NCBI RefSeq assembly: GCF_947496515.1
Contig: NZ_CANMDB010000016.1
Span: 1 to 64,000, forward strand
Length of the DNA: 64,000 nucleotides
Direction: 5' to 3'
Source: an uncultured Roseobacter sp.
GTDB taxonomy: Bacteria > Pseudomonadota > Alphaproteobacteria > Rhodobacterales > Rhodobacteraceae
In this document: piece after piece, positions 8,839 through 18,284 of the stretch
How positions within the stretch are numbered: the first letter of the stretch is position 1
Layout of the letters: each line of letters begins with the position of its first letter
Made by a program: the position numbers and the translations under genes
Notes under the pieces: model-generated
The model's database searches: none
What the model was told of the DNA's origin: nothing
What the model saw: only the letters and a program-made list of their open reading frames with translations

Positions 8839-10107
8839 ATGATGCATTCGGTCCGCGCAAGCCAAGCACTCGCCCGGCTGCCGGAGATCGACCCGGCGAT
8901 TGCGGCGCTGGCGCTTTGGTGCAGTTACCGTGATAGCGACTGGCCCACCACGACCCAGGGCGAGACCATCCATTTGGGACCGGAGTTTCCCCTGCTGCCC
9001 GTCTCGGAACAGACGGGATTGATGGCGCATCATGTGCTGCATGTGGCCCTGCGCCATTCCGCGCGGCGGGAGGCAGCGCGCGAGCGCTATGGGCCGCATT
9101 TCCGTGCAGAAATCTACGATCTCGCGTGTGACGCACTGGTCAACGAAGCACTCCTGCAAGGGGGACATGCGCTGCCACGCCCCGCGGTGCGCGCGGCGGA
9201 GATCGTGGCGCTGCTGCCCGCGGACGAGCGGCCCGACAATGTGCTGGCGGATTTGGACAGTGACAAACTTTATGCAGTGCTTGCCGCGCAGACAGCGGAA
9301 CGCGCAGGCGGCGACGGCGACCCGGTGGCGCGCTACGCACAGACGCAGGGCTTTGTACCCGATCTGAAGGGCAGCGCATCCGACACGGGCGAGGCCGACG
9401 TGTGGTCAGGCCGAGTGGAACAGGCGATGCAGGCGGGCCGAAGTGCGGGGAGCGGCATCGGTGCGGCGCTGAGCGGGTTCGGGGATCTGCCGAAGGCGGT
9501 CATACCATGGGACATCCGGTTGCGGCGCTTGCTGGGCAGGGCGCTCGCTCAGCACCCGCGCCTCAGCTATCGCCGCCCGGCCCGTGTTTGGCTGGCTCGG
9601 GATGCGCTCGCCCGGCAGACGGGCGGCGTGCAGCCAGCGTTTGAGCCCGTGCGCACGCGCGCCACGCCGAGACCGCGTCTTGTCATCGCGCTCGATACCT
9701 CCAGTTCGATCCACTCCACCACACTGGACATGTTTGCTGCAGAGGCGATGTCGATGATCCGCCGGACGGGTGCCGACGCGCATCTCCTTGGTTTCGACAG
9801 CGAGGTGCACAGCAGGCACCATCTGCGCAGCGCCGATGCGCTCTCTGCGCTAAAGATGCGTCAAGGCGGCGGGACAGATTTCGCGGCGGTACTCGACGAG
9901 GCGGGGGCGCTGGATCCCTCTATGATCGTGGTGCTGACCGACCTAGATGCCCCGACAGGCCGCGCCTGCGCCGCTTCGGTTTTATGGGCCGTCCCCGTCC
10001 GGCCAATCACGCCGCCGAGCTTCGGCGAGGTTCTGATCATGAACGATCTGGATCAGCTGTCACCTCGAACTTCTGTGGGTGCCGCCCGAGTGACGGGAAG
10101 TCTCTGA
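8839..10107 (+). CDS. Putative metallopeptidase with VWA-like domain (DUF2201-type)
   Basis: A 422-residue cytoplasmic protein. The N-terminal half holds HHVLHVALRHSARR followed by YDLACDALVNEAL, a zinc-peptidase-like HxxxH pattern typical of the putative metallopeptidase domain found with DUF2201. The C-terminal half starts with a VWA-like metal site (LVIALDTSSSI, a DxSxS motif) and continues to the end. MoxR ATPases and these proteins are regularly neighbours and probably work as a pair. It starts seven bases after the MoxR stop. Peptidase activity has not been shown for the family as far as I know. Confidence 0.85.
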   Translation: MMHSVRASQALARLPEIDPAIAALALWCSYRDSDWPTTTQGETIHLGPEFPLLPVSEQTGLMAHHVLHVALRHSARREAARERYGPHFRAEIYDLACDALVNEALLQGGHALPRPAVRAAEIVALLPADERPDNVLADLDSDKLYAVLAAQTAERAGGDGDPVARYAQTQGFVPDLKGSASDTGEADVWSGRVEQAMQAGRSAGSGIGAALSGFGDLPKAVIPWDIRLRRLLGRALAQHPRLSYRRPARVWLARDALARQTGGVQPAFEPVRTRATPRPRLVIALDTSSSIHSTTLDMFAAEAMSMIRRTGADAHLLGFDSEVHSRHHLRSADALSALKMRQGGGTDFAAVLDEAGALDPSMIVVLTDLDAPTGRACAASVLWAVPVRPITPPSFGEVLIMNDLDQLSPRTSVGAARVTGSL

Positions 10108-10331
10108 CCTTTGCTGACGAGTGATCGAGTTCGGTCTTGTGTCCGGCCTTTTCGTTGCGGCGCTTGCGAGTGCCGGCGTCGCAGCTTTTCGACTGTGCAT
10201 CGTTCTTTCTCTGCGGGGTGGGTTTTGAGCGCTGAGTTTGGTGCTTGCCGGGATCGAACGTGCCGCCCCATGAGGGCTTTGGTGACAGGAGGCCTTTCAG
10301 AGCTCCGATGATAAGGCGCAGCGACTTTGCA
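10108..10331. other. Non-coding flank of an IS110 remnant
   Basis: Between the metallopeptidase stop and the end of the transposase remnant. No gene is supportable. It probably includes the 3' untranslated end of the IS110-type element and its junction with the operon. Confidence 0.4.
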
Positions 10332-10950
10332 TCACGAGGTCCTCCGCCCCAATCGGGCCAGTTTTCCGCGGTTTGCGGAACTCCGCATTTCCATGTCATA
10401 CGGACAAAGCCTCCTGTGTCCGGCCACGCTCACTGTGCCATCCTGCCAGAGGCGCGTCAGGATGACCGTGGTCTCGGGCGGTGTCGCGATCGTCGCCTTT
10501 TTGAGCCCACTGCGTTGTCCAAACCGCACTGCCCAACCCTTTGACGAGCTGAAAGCGTGACATACCGGATCAGCATGGTCGCCGCGTCATGGAGCAGTTT
10601 GCGCATGCTGCAGTCCCCGTGCGGGAATATTCGTCCGGAGCAATCGATCTCGCCCGATTGGCAAGGTCCTGCGTTGAACCAAGTTACGCACGGACATCCA
10701 CCGCGCAGCCGGAAACGGATTGCATCGTCGATGGCGGCAATAGAGCTCAGGGCAACGATGGGCCCGACCCCGGGCACCTGTGCCAGACGCCTCCAGCGGG
10801 CATGCCTGTGCGTATGTCTGGATCCGGGTAACAAGGTCGGTGGTCTTACTGCAGACTGTCTCACCCACCTTGATCAGCGGTGCGAAGACGGTCTCCGGGA
10901 TCGGGTCGCCTGAGACACTTTCGCTGAGCTTATCCCGGAAGTCGCGTCGG
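10332..10950 (-). pseudogene. IS110-family transposase, C-terminal remnant in several frames
   Basis: Reading leftwards, three frames in turn carry parts of the IS110 C-terminal domain. They are a [18 protein letters not shown] stretch, then [18 protein letters not shown] with an IS110-type [12 protein letters not shown] motif and [13 protein letters not shown], and finally GLKKATIATPPETTVILTRLW. At least two frameshifts separate them, so it is dead. Its 5' edge abuts the ABC ATPase remnant at about 10950, where the Walker-region protein stops making family sense after LFISYN. The element or its deletion therefore truncated that gene. Confidence 0.8.
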
Positions 10951-11582
10951 GTGGGATTATACGAGATAAACAGTGACGTCATGCGAGGACGTTCTGCGTG
11001 AAGCTCCTTCAGGAACTCAAGGATTTGCGCCTGAACCGAGACGTCCAAAGCGGAGGTCGGTTCATCCAGAAGCAATAGATCAGGGTCAACGGCCAGCGCA
11101 CGGGCGGTCGCAACGCGCTGCCTTTGACCGCCGGACAATTCGTGCGGGAAGCGATGCAAAAACGGCCGGGGCAGGCCAACACGTTCCGAAAGTTGTGCGA
11201 CCGTGTTGTCCAATTCCCCGCCGCGGACTTTGGTGTGGATGATCAGCGGTTCTCCGACGATCCGTCTGATTGTCACGCGCGGGTTCATCGACGAATGCGG
11301 ATCCTGAAAGATCAGTTACGCCTTGGTGCGCATATCTTTCAGGTCGCGCGATTTCGCGGTGGTGATGTCGACGCGATCGATTCTGACCTTTCCCCCGGTC
11401 GGATTGACCAGACGCAGAGCCGCCCTGCCCACGGTGGATTTCGCTGAGCCGCTTTCGCCAACCAGCCCAAGAATATTGCCCTGCTTCACGGACAGGCTGA
11501 TCCCGTCGACGGCCCGGACGATCCCGCCTTTGGTCGGGAAGTGGATCTCCAGATCCTGCAAGGTCAGCATCGCGTCAGACAT
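10950..11582 (-). pseudogene. Dipeptide ABC transporter ATPase (OppF/DppF type), broken
   Basis: This ATPase would energise oligopeptide uptake together with the permeases and binding protein encoded upstream. It begins MSDAMLTLQDLEIHFPTKGG, has a damaged Walker A (GESGSAKST, Ala for the usual Gly), an in-frame TAA at 11316-11318 just before the [10 protein letters not shown]-loop region, then an intact signature [15 protein letters not shown] and Walker [13 protein letters not shown]. The 3' end is lost at the IS110 junction. The premature stop, altered P-loop and truncation show it is non-functional. Confidence 0.9.
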
Positions 11583-11717
11583 GGGCGCTGTGGTCCTCGT
11601 GCAGTGTACAAGCGACAGCATGTTTCAAAGCAATCTGGCGTGGGGTGATCCGACCCTGCAGCAGGCATCGCTGACCTGCGCACAACGCGCGGCAAACCGG
11701 CATCCCACGGGCCGCTC

Positions 11718-12155
11718 TTAGAGATTTGGAAGGGTGCCGGGAATACCGCTCAGCGAGGCGGCGGGATGGAATGGATGGGGCACCGCGGCCAGAAGGCCTC
11801 GGGTGTAGGGGTGCGCAGGGTGCCCGAAGATGCGGGCGACGGACGCGTCTTCGACAATCTGGCCAGCCTACATCACCGCCACGTCGAATCCGCGCATAGC
11901 GCGCAAGTCCTTTGGCGGCAGACCCAGAATGCTGCGCCCGAGAAAGTCGACCATCCCGCCGGTGATGGTGGCGGGCGGCATGGGCACGAGACCAAAGGCG
12001 GCACGGGTCAGCACTAACTTGCCACAGCCCGTTTCACCGACGATGCCCAAGGTCTCTCCCGGCGCGAGGTCAAGTGAGACAGTGTCGACGGCCTTGTAGA
12101 CTCAATCGAAAATGCGGAACTGGAGCGACAGATCCCTGATCGACAAAAGGCTCAT
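11718..12155 (-). pseudogene. Dipeptide ABC transporter ATPase (OppD/DppD type), internally deleted
   Basis: The frame starts [13 protein letters not shown] and carries an early in-frame TGA. It keeps a Walker A-like GETGCGKLV, then after RAMRGFDVAVM reaches a stop and resumes in the C-terminal tail (GQIVEDASVARIFGHPAHPYTRGLL, here split by nothing but the stop). About 150 residues including the signature motif and Walker B are missing. The start overlaps the stop of the dppC-type gene (ATGA), showing the original operon order B-C-D-F. Confidence 0.85.
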
Positions 12156-13037
12156 GAGCGTTGTTTCGCATCGAGCATATCGCGCAACCCGTCCCCAAGC
12201 AGATTGAAGCCAAGCAGCGTCAGATAGATCGCACGGCTCGGGAACAGCGAGTACTAGCACCAATCAGGCAGGTAGTTTTTGCCGATGGAGATCATGCCAC
12301 CCCATTCGGGTATGACGGTTGTGCGCCGGGGCCCAGAAAGCCGAGAGAGGCAGCACCGAGTATCGCGACCCCCATGTCCATGGATGCTTTCACGATGATC
12401 GGCGAGGTGCAGTTTGGCAGGACGTGCAAGAAAAGACGATCCGGGTTTGAGACGCACCGATCGAGCGGGCCGCCTCCACACAAGTCTCATTGCGCACGGA
12501 CAGGACCTTGGCCTGCACCAGCCGCGCATAGCCCTGCCACCAGACCAGTGCGAGGGCGAACATCGCATTCATGATGCCGGGTCCCAGAGCCCCGACAATT
12601 GCGATGGGAAGGATCAGGCCGGGGATCGACAGGAAGACGTCTGTGACGCGCATGATGACCTCACACAACCAGCTGTCGGACATCCCTGCCAGCAGTCCCA
12701 AGGGCGCACCGATCAGCACGGCGATCCCAGTGACAGTGAGGCCGATCCAAAGCGTCGTGCGGTCACCAATGATGACGCGGGTGTAGATGTCGAGCGCGAC
12801 CTCATCGGTGCCGGACCAATGGGTGGCATTCGGCGGCTGGAGTTTCCGCTCGAAATGCACCGCGCCGTAGGTGTCTTTTGGAAAGGGCAGGATCCACAGA
12901 CCGATGGCGGCGAGGGTCAGAAGGCCCGAGACAATGCAGAGGCCCAGGATCGCGGACTGCGAGAGTCGAAAGGTGACCCACATGCGGCGGTATTCGCGCC
13001 AGCGATCCGGTTTGGCGAAATGATCGGCTGTGATCAT
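12152..13037 (-). pseudogene. Dipeptide ABC transporter permease (DppC type), frameshifted
   Basis: The N-terminal 190 residues are intact in one frame: a hydrophobic helix, then the permease core with LGLLAGMSDSW and the EAA-like EAARSIGASQTRIVF. From about 12470 the match moves through two further frames (LHVLPNCTSPIIVKASMDMG, then WGGMISIGKNYLPDWC), and finally reaches [15 protein letters not shown], the usual C-terminus. At least three lesions are present. It overlaps its neighbours at both ends by four bases, as in a working operon before decay. Confidence 0.88.
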
Positions 13038-14090
13038 ATCTGCGCCCTGACCCTCGGATCAAGGGCTGCATAGGCGAGGTCGATCAGCAGGTTCACAATC
13101 ATGAAGGACGCACCAAGAACCAAAGTAACGGCGATGATCGGGTCAAAGTCGGACGAGACCGCCGCATTGGTCGCATCGAGACCAAGCCCGGGATAGTCGA
13201 AGACGCCTTCGACCAGAACCGTGCCGCCCAGCATCCGGCCAACTCGTAGGCCGATCATCGTGAGCGTCGGCAGGATCGCGTTTTTGAGCGCATAGGCTGC
13301 GACGATGCGGAAGGACCCGATGCCTCGCGCGCGCGTTCAGGATGTAGTCCTTATCCAGCGTTTCCAGCATCTCAGCCCGGGTCACGCGGATGATGGAGGC
13401 AAGCGCAGAGAAGCTGAGCGCGATGGCAGGCAGGACCATGTGCCAGAGCGCCTCTGCTGCGATATCGGGCCGCCCTGCGAGCAGCGCGTCAATGGTGATC
13501 AGGCCGGTGATCACCTCAGGGCGCGGCGTCATGATGCCAAACCGCCCGCCCAGGGGGAAGAGATCAAGCCCCAACGACAGATACCCTTGCAGCATGAGCA
13601 TGAGCCCAAGCCAGAATATCGGCAAAGCAACACCGGAAATCGCCAGCGGGCGGATGGTCTGGTCCGGCAGCTTGTTGTGATAGACTGCGCCCAGCATGCC
13701 AAGCGGCACACCCAGGATGACGGCGAGCCCGATGGACACAAGACCCATCTCAAGCGTGACGGGGAAGAAGCGCGCGATGTCGTCCAGGACCAGTCTTCGG
13801 GTCAACAGCGAGGTACCCAGATCACCGGTTGCAAGGTTCCCGATGTAATAACCAAAGCGAACGATCAGCGGCTTTTCCAGGCCCCGATCCAGCCGGATCA
13901 CCTCGACCAGTTCGGTGCTGGCATCCGGTCCGACGGCCGGTCGTGCAGGGTCACCGGGCGCGATACAGGCAATGACAAAGACGATCGCCATGAACCCGAT
14001 CAGCATGAAAGCTATAGTCACAAGACGACGGAGGATCAGGCGGCGCAACGAGTGTCTTCTTTTTGATTGGCAAGTGAGGCGGCTCAACAC
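13034..14090 (-). pseudogene. Dipeptide ABC transporter permease (DppB type), single frameshift
   Basis: An inner-membrane permease with the DppB layout: N-terminal helix, a PGDPARPAVG loop, and core helices up to DKDYILNARA. At a gcgcgcgcg tract near 13320-13328 the frame changes. The remaining part (IGLRVGRMLGGTVLVEGVFD and the terminal YAALDPRVRAQI) continues in another frame to a stop at 13034. The dinucleotide-repeat context points to slippage. Apart from that one lesion the gene is well preserved, so this may be the most recent damage in the operon. Confidence 0.88.
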
Positions 14091-14121
14091 AGCTGCCCCA
14101 AATCAGCACGACAAGTTGTGC

Positions 14122-15385
14122 TCAGGGTTCGAGATATGTCCGGTAGAAATCAATCTCGCCTTCCATGCGGATCGGGCTGTCGGTATAGCCTTTGACCCAA
14201 GTCTGATGCACCGTGCCGCGATTGCGCATCATGCCGAATATCTCGGGCTGCAGGTCAACGATCCTTTGTTGGATGTCTGCATACATGGGTTCGCGCACGG
14301 GCCAGTCGGTCTCGGCCAGGGCTGCTTCGATCATGGCGATCAACTCGGGGTCCTCAAGGAAATGCGACCCGTAGGATTTGCCAAAAGACACGGGATGATA
14401 CCGGATCGCTACCGCATCCGGGTCCGTCGAGACCGGAGTCGTAAAGATCGTCATGAGATTGGGAGACGTCTCCGGTGACGATCCACGTGCAACCATGTTG
14501 GCCATGTCAGCGGCGTCAGCTTGACCTCGACGTTGATGTCGCGAAAGGCGTCAATCATGGAAAGGGCCATCTGGCGCTGCAGCTCAAATCCCTTGACGTA
14601 GACGAACTCAACCTCGAAACCGCCGTCGGGCTAGTCAGTCTTTGCCAGGTGTTCCTTGGCCTCGTCGATATCCCGCCTTGGCATGTCGTCGATTGTCACA
14701 TAGCCTTTGATGGCTTCGGTGAAGGGGCTGGTTTGCAGTTTGCCTTCACCGTTCAGGATCTGGAGAGACGAGACGTAATTGTACGCATAAGCGAGGGCCT
14801 TGCGGATATTCAAATCTGCGGTGATGCCCTGCTGCGTGTTCATCTTAATCCCGAAAGACGTCAGCGACGGGATGGTCGAGATCGTGATGTCGTCATTGTC
14901 GGAGACGGCCTGGCGCTCCTCGACACCAAGGCCGGTGACCAGATCCGCTTCGCCTTTCAGCAGCGTGGCACGCTGGGCCGAGCTTTCGCGGATCAGACGA
15001 TAGATCACGCCTCCCATGCGGTCGTTGTCGTAGGGAAATCCCTTCCAATAATCCTCATTGCGTTTCAGGACGCAAGAGTTGCCTGCCTCGAACCGCTCAA
15101 GCATATAGGGGCCTGAGCCAGTGGCATTTTCTAATAGGTAAGATCTGCCGAGGTCGTCGCCCCGGTTGGCTTCGACCACTGCGGGATTGACGATGTACCA
15201 CCAAGGCAGGAACGACAGGAAGGCGGCATAGGGGGTGTCGAGTGTACACTCGACAGTTGTCGCATCAACGGCCTTGATGTTGTCCGGTGACACAAAGCCT
15301 TCGAGCATCCAGGCCGGACCCTCGTGGATCTCCATCGTGCGTTTGAAGGAATACCGGACTTCCTTTCGATCGCGATGGGTGGGGG
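14122..15385 (-). pseudogene. Dipeptide ABC transporter substrate-binding protein (DppA type), broken
   Basis: Periplasmic binding protein family 5 sequence. The middle part (14631-15335) is continuous, with GSGPYMLERFEAGNS and LNIRKALAYAYN. It stops at a TAG at 14631-14633, continues in the same frame with FEVEFVYVKGFELQR, then shifts to the frame of 14122-14505 that ends IDFYRTYLEP. The N-terminal signal peptide and first domain are missing because the sequence abuts an oppositely oriented hydantoinase fragment near 15390. It would have captured peptides for the permease encoded downstream. Confidence 0.85.
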
Positions 15386-15419
15386 TACCAAAATATCAGC
15401 CGATGCGCGTGAGATCGCC

Positions 15420-15969
15420 CCATAGCGTCGGCTACAAACTGGGTTCGGACGCGTTGGTTTTTGGTGGTCAGACCCTGACCTGTACCGATATCGCCGTGGC
15501 AGCCAGACTTGCTGATGTGGGCGACAGGTCGTTGGTCAAGCATCTGAACAAAGACCTTGCAAAGAGGGCCTTGGCGACTGTTCGCGAGCGCATTTCCGAG
15601 GCCGTCGACCGGATGAAAACCGATGCGATGCCTGTTCCGCTTTTGGCTGTGGGCGGTGGGGCAATGCTGATCCCGAAAACAATGCCCGGCATCAATGAAG
15701 TAGTTCATTTTGAGCATGAAGCCGTCGCAAACGCCGTGGGTGCTGCGATTGCCCAGACTTCCGGTGAGACCGACCGCATCTATCGCGATGTGAGCCGCGA
15801 GGAAGCGATTGAAAGCGCAAAATCCGCCGCCATCGCTCAGGCAATCAAATCCGGCGCATCGGCTGATATGATCAAGGTGATTGAGGTCGAAGGCCTTCCG
15901 CTCAGCTACCTGCCCGGCAAAGCCCTCCGCGCGCGGGTCCCTGTGGTGGGCGAAGCCGTCGCAAGGTAA
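15420..15969 (+). pseudogene. Hydantoinase/oxoprolinase A subunit, C-terminal fragment
   Basis: The frame matches the C-terminal third of HyuA-type ATP-dependent hydantoinases/oxoprolinases: DALVFGGQTLTCTDIAVAA, VPLLAVGGGAMLIP, and the AVANAVGAAIAQTSGE segment, ending VPVVGEAVAR. The N-terminal 400 or so residues are absent. It abuts the reversed binding-protein remnant, so a deletion or inversion joined two unrelated genes. Such hydantoinases are often encoded with peptide ABC systems, which suggests both pieces come from one former catabolic cluster. Confidence 0.8.
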
Positions 15970-16010
15970 CTTCTGATAGTCTTGGGACGGGAAGCCATGA
16001 GACGCTTCAC

Positions 16011-16025
16011 GGTTCTGTCGCAAAG
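16011..16025 (+). repeat. Solitary IS6-family terminal inverted repeat
   Basis: The sequence ggttctgtcgcaaag is the typical outer end of IS6-family elements. The same end occurs at 63703-63717 and in reverse at 59000-59014. No IS6 transposase follows here, so it is a relic end. Confidence 0.55.
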
Positions 16026-16117
16026 TATTCTTGCTTGGATCCGCATTAACCAAACTTGATTCATTCATAGTGCTCGGTGTGGCAACAGGCGATAAGACGG
16101 AGCTGGCTCACAATCAG

Positions 16118-16254
16118 ATCTTCAGGATGGGCGTCTTCGTCAACAACCTCTTGACGAGCGCTATCAGACATTCACAGCGGCGGCGCATTTTGGCGGGCTG
16201 ACTATCGCTGGAAAGCCAAGGACAGTAGGAGTGGCGGCGACGTGGCTTTTCTGA
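16118..16254 (+). pseudogene. TonB-dependent receptor, C-terminal scrap
   Basis: After one frame correction in the NNL(F)DERYQ region, the sequence reads as a receptor tail: DERYQTFTAAAHFGG, then GKPRTVGVAATWLF and a TGA at 16252-16254. The last beta-strand ending in an aromatic residue is characteristic of outer-membrane receptors. Only about 45 codons remain. Confidence 0.6.
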
Positions 16255-16332
16255 CAATCTCACCCCTCAATCGGATGGCGTGGCCAAGCACGTGAGACCG
16301 CAAATGACCAAGGGGACGCTATAGTGCGGTAG

Positions 16333-16755
16333 CGCATCCTCTCTGTGATCGGGCTTCTTTACTCCGCCCAGTTCAATCCCTTTTTCTATGCTGTTTTGGC
16401 ATTGCCAGATGTCCTGCGTCAGCAAAGCCATTCCGGGACAACCATTGGTCTGGTTCAATTTGCGGCAATCCCATACGTCGTTAAGCTCCGATGGGCAGCC
16501 CTCATTGATCGCTGTAAGCTCGGACGTCATCGATACGCATCCTAAATGATCCGTCTGTCGGTCATCCATGTCCGTGGCATCGTCGCTTGGCCTTCACGTA
16601 CTCCGGGCGCAGCCTCGTTCCGCTATTTATCGCGCTGATCGCGGTGCTTTCGGTCAGTACCCAAGACATCGCGGTCGATACCCACGCCCAAAATGTCATC
16701 CTTGCGGGTGACGCAAACGGGCTACCCCAAATTGCCCACGTGACAAAGAGTGTAG
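16333..16755 (+). pseudogene. MFS siderophore exporter, degenerate fragment
   Basis: Pieces in two frames match the intact MFS gene at 21369-22583. One contains VIGLLYSAQF and VQFAAIPYVVKLRWAALIDR (compare AVIGLLYLAAIPYTLRFVWAPVIDR), the other LIAVLSVSTQDIAVDTHA. A stop after the first piece and loss of the rest of the protein show decay. It sits between receptor and reductase scraps, as in the intact locus downstream. Confidence 0.65.
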
Positions 16756-17060
16756 TCGGAGAGATCACAGGCCATGTCTTTGCGGCAGCACCCAGCCAGG
16801 CAGCACTGGAGGCCCATTTGCCAAAATCGAAAATGAGGGTTTGCGCGCTGAACCCGGATGCGTTCTCTAAGGAGATGGCGGAACGTCTGGAGCAATGTCC
16901 GTCTGAGCCATTCAGCTATGGCTCGTTGGTGGGGGAGTTTGAGGCCGCCCAATCTGTTGAGACTGTTTTCAAGCAGACCTTTGGCTTGGATAAACACACT
17001 CAGTTGAGCATCGCTTATTGGAGGGCGGGGGCTCCGGGTCATCACTCCCGTGCATTCTGA
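16756..17060 (+). pseudogene. Siderophore-interacting protein, C-terminal fragment
   Basis: The end of an open frame that is otherwise MFS-derived matches the C-terminus of the intact SIP gene: HVFAAAPSQAALEAHLPKS, then a GEFEAAQSVETVF...GLDKHTQLSIAYWRAG pattern equal to GEFENAQALRKHF...GFDKTTQISAAYWRRG at 18160-18270. It is in frame with the MFS scrap only by chance or by a fusion deletion, and has no FAD-binding part. Confidence 0.7.
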
Positions 17061-17063
17061 TCA

Positions 17064-17105
17064 TTGCCGGTGGAGAAGCATGCTCACCTGATCCTCCACC
17101 GGCAA
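17064..17105 (+). terminator. Perfect 11-bp inverted repeat, possible terminator
   Basis: ttgccggtgga (17064-17074) pairs with tccaccggcaa (17095-17105) across a 20-base loop, directly after the SIP fragment. No T-run follows, so intrinsic termination would be weak; it could also be a protein-binding site. Confidence 0.4.
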
Positions 17106-17213
17106 GCGTTGTGACGGCGCAGCAAAAGCGGTAGGCTATGACCGCCAGCAAACTTTGCCGCTTCAGCGTTGCAAAGTGCCAGCATGCTCCCCGGAAACGA
17201 CAGGATCATTCCG

Positions 17214-18281
17214 ATGAACACGCATGCGTCCACCTCCCAAGCAATTGTGGCAACGGCACAACCCCAGAACCTGCTGGACATGTTCTTGTCACACGCACGT
17301 GACGATCACGACATGGAATTCTCCGTCGCGCCCGATGGCACCCACTTTATCGAACAAGAGCTGTTCAGGATTGAGTTTGGTGTACGCGACGACGGGCTAT
17401 ATGTCCGACTTGCCGGGCCAAATGAAAATGCGCTGATCTTTTTCAAGGAAGAGATTGTGCATCACATTGCGGATATCGATTCAGACGCCGCTGCGCGGAT
17501 CCGCTGGGATGAAGAGGGCATGCGCGCCCGCGCAGGGGATCTGCCGCCGAATTTCCATGTGCTCACCGTTCTGGATAGCTTCGAACTCTTTGAAGGCATG
17601 CAGCGTGTGATTGTCCACAGCCCCGAGGTGGTCGCGGGATACGAAGACGGCCTGCATCTGCGGTTGATCCTACCATTGGACCCGACCCGACCGCCGGTCT
17701 GGCCGAGGATGGGGGCAAACGGGACACCGGTCTGGCCACAAGGTGCAGACAAGCTGCATGCGCGTTTTGTCACGATCCGGCAGGTTCGGGCAGAAAGCAA
17801 TGAGGTCGATCTTGATATTGTGCGCCATGGTGACGGTTTGATTTCGCAGTTCGCACAAGTGGCTGAAGCCGGACAGGAGATTGGCGCAATGGGGCCTGCA
17901 GGAATGCGTGTCCTGCCGCATCACAATCAGTACTTTATTGCTGCCGACGGCACTGGCCTGCCAGGTGTGGCGCGGCTGCTGGAAACACTGGCCCCCACGG
18001 CGCAAGGCGATGTGGTCGTACCCTTGCCGGATGGTGTGGATTATCTGCCGCCGACCTCTCTGCGCATACATCGGGTCCCGCCGCCTGATTTCGAAGCAGA
18101 CGTGATGCAAAAAGCCATGCAGCTGACGGTGCGGGGAGAAACGGAATACGCTTACTTCGCTGGAGAATTCGAAAATGCTCAGGCGTTACGCAAGCATTTC
18201 CGGCATGGCCTCGGATTTGACAAGACCACACAGATCAGCGCGGCCTACTGGCGGCGTGGCAAACCTGGTTTTGGAAGCTGA
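17214..18281 (+). CDS. DUF2218-siderophore-interacting protein fusion (ferric-siderophore reductase)
   Basis: About 355 residues from the ATG at 17214, which has AGGA eight bases upstream. Residues about 15-105 form a DUF2218-like domain (FIEQELFRIEFGVRDDGLYVRL). The rest is a siderophore-interacting protein with an FAD-binding part (RQVRAESNEVDLDIVRHGDG) and the NAD(P)H-side C-terminus ending AYWRRGKPG. The family releases iron from ferric siderophores in the cytoplasm by reduction. It heads a run of iron genes: AraC regulator 3 bp on, then receptor and exporter. A degenerate paralogue lies at 16756-17060. Confidence 0.85.
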   Translation: MNTHASTSQAIVATAQPQNLLDMFLSHARDDHDMEFSVAPDGTHFIEQELFRIEFGVRDDGLYVRLAGPNENALIFFKEEIVHHIADIDSDAAARIRWDEEGMRARAGDLPPNFHVLTVLDSFELFEGMQRVIVHSPEVVAGYEDGLHLRLILPLDPTRPPVWPRMGANGTPVWPQGADKLHARFVTIRQVRAESNEVDLDIVRHGDGLISQFAQVAEAGQEIGAMGPAGMRVLPHHNQYFIAADGTGLPGVARLLETLAPTAQGDVVVPLPDGVDYLPPTSLRIHRVPPPDFEADVMQKAMQLTVRGETEYAYFAGEFENAQALRKHFRHGLGFDKTTQISAAYWRRGKPGFGS

Positions 18282-18284
18282 CCG

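Noticed and set aside
10587-11288. A single 233-codon frame that looks like one ABC ATPase gene
   Set aside because: Only the first 110 or so residues are ABC ATPase; the rest is IS110 transposase and out-of-frame sequence. It is a chimera made by truncation.
13305-14066. 253-codon open frame on the plus strand
   Set aside because: It is the antisense of the DppB permease remnant and has a charged, low-complexity composition typical of a shadow frame.
15265-16068. 267-codon open frame on the minus strand
   Set aside because: It is antisense to the hydantoinase fragment and crosses the junction with the binding-protein remnant.
16587-17060. A 157-codon frame that looks like one intact gene
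   Set aside because: The first third is an MFS scrap and the last part a SIP C-terminus; it is two remnants joined in frame.
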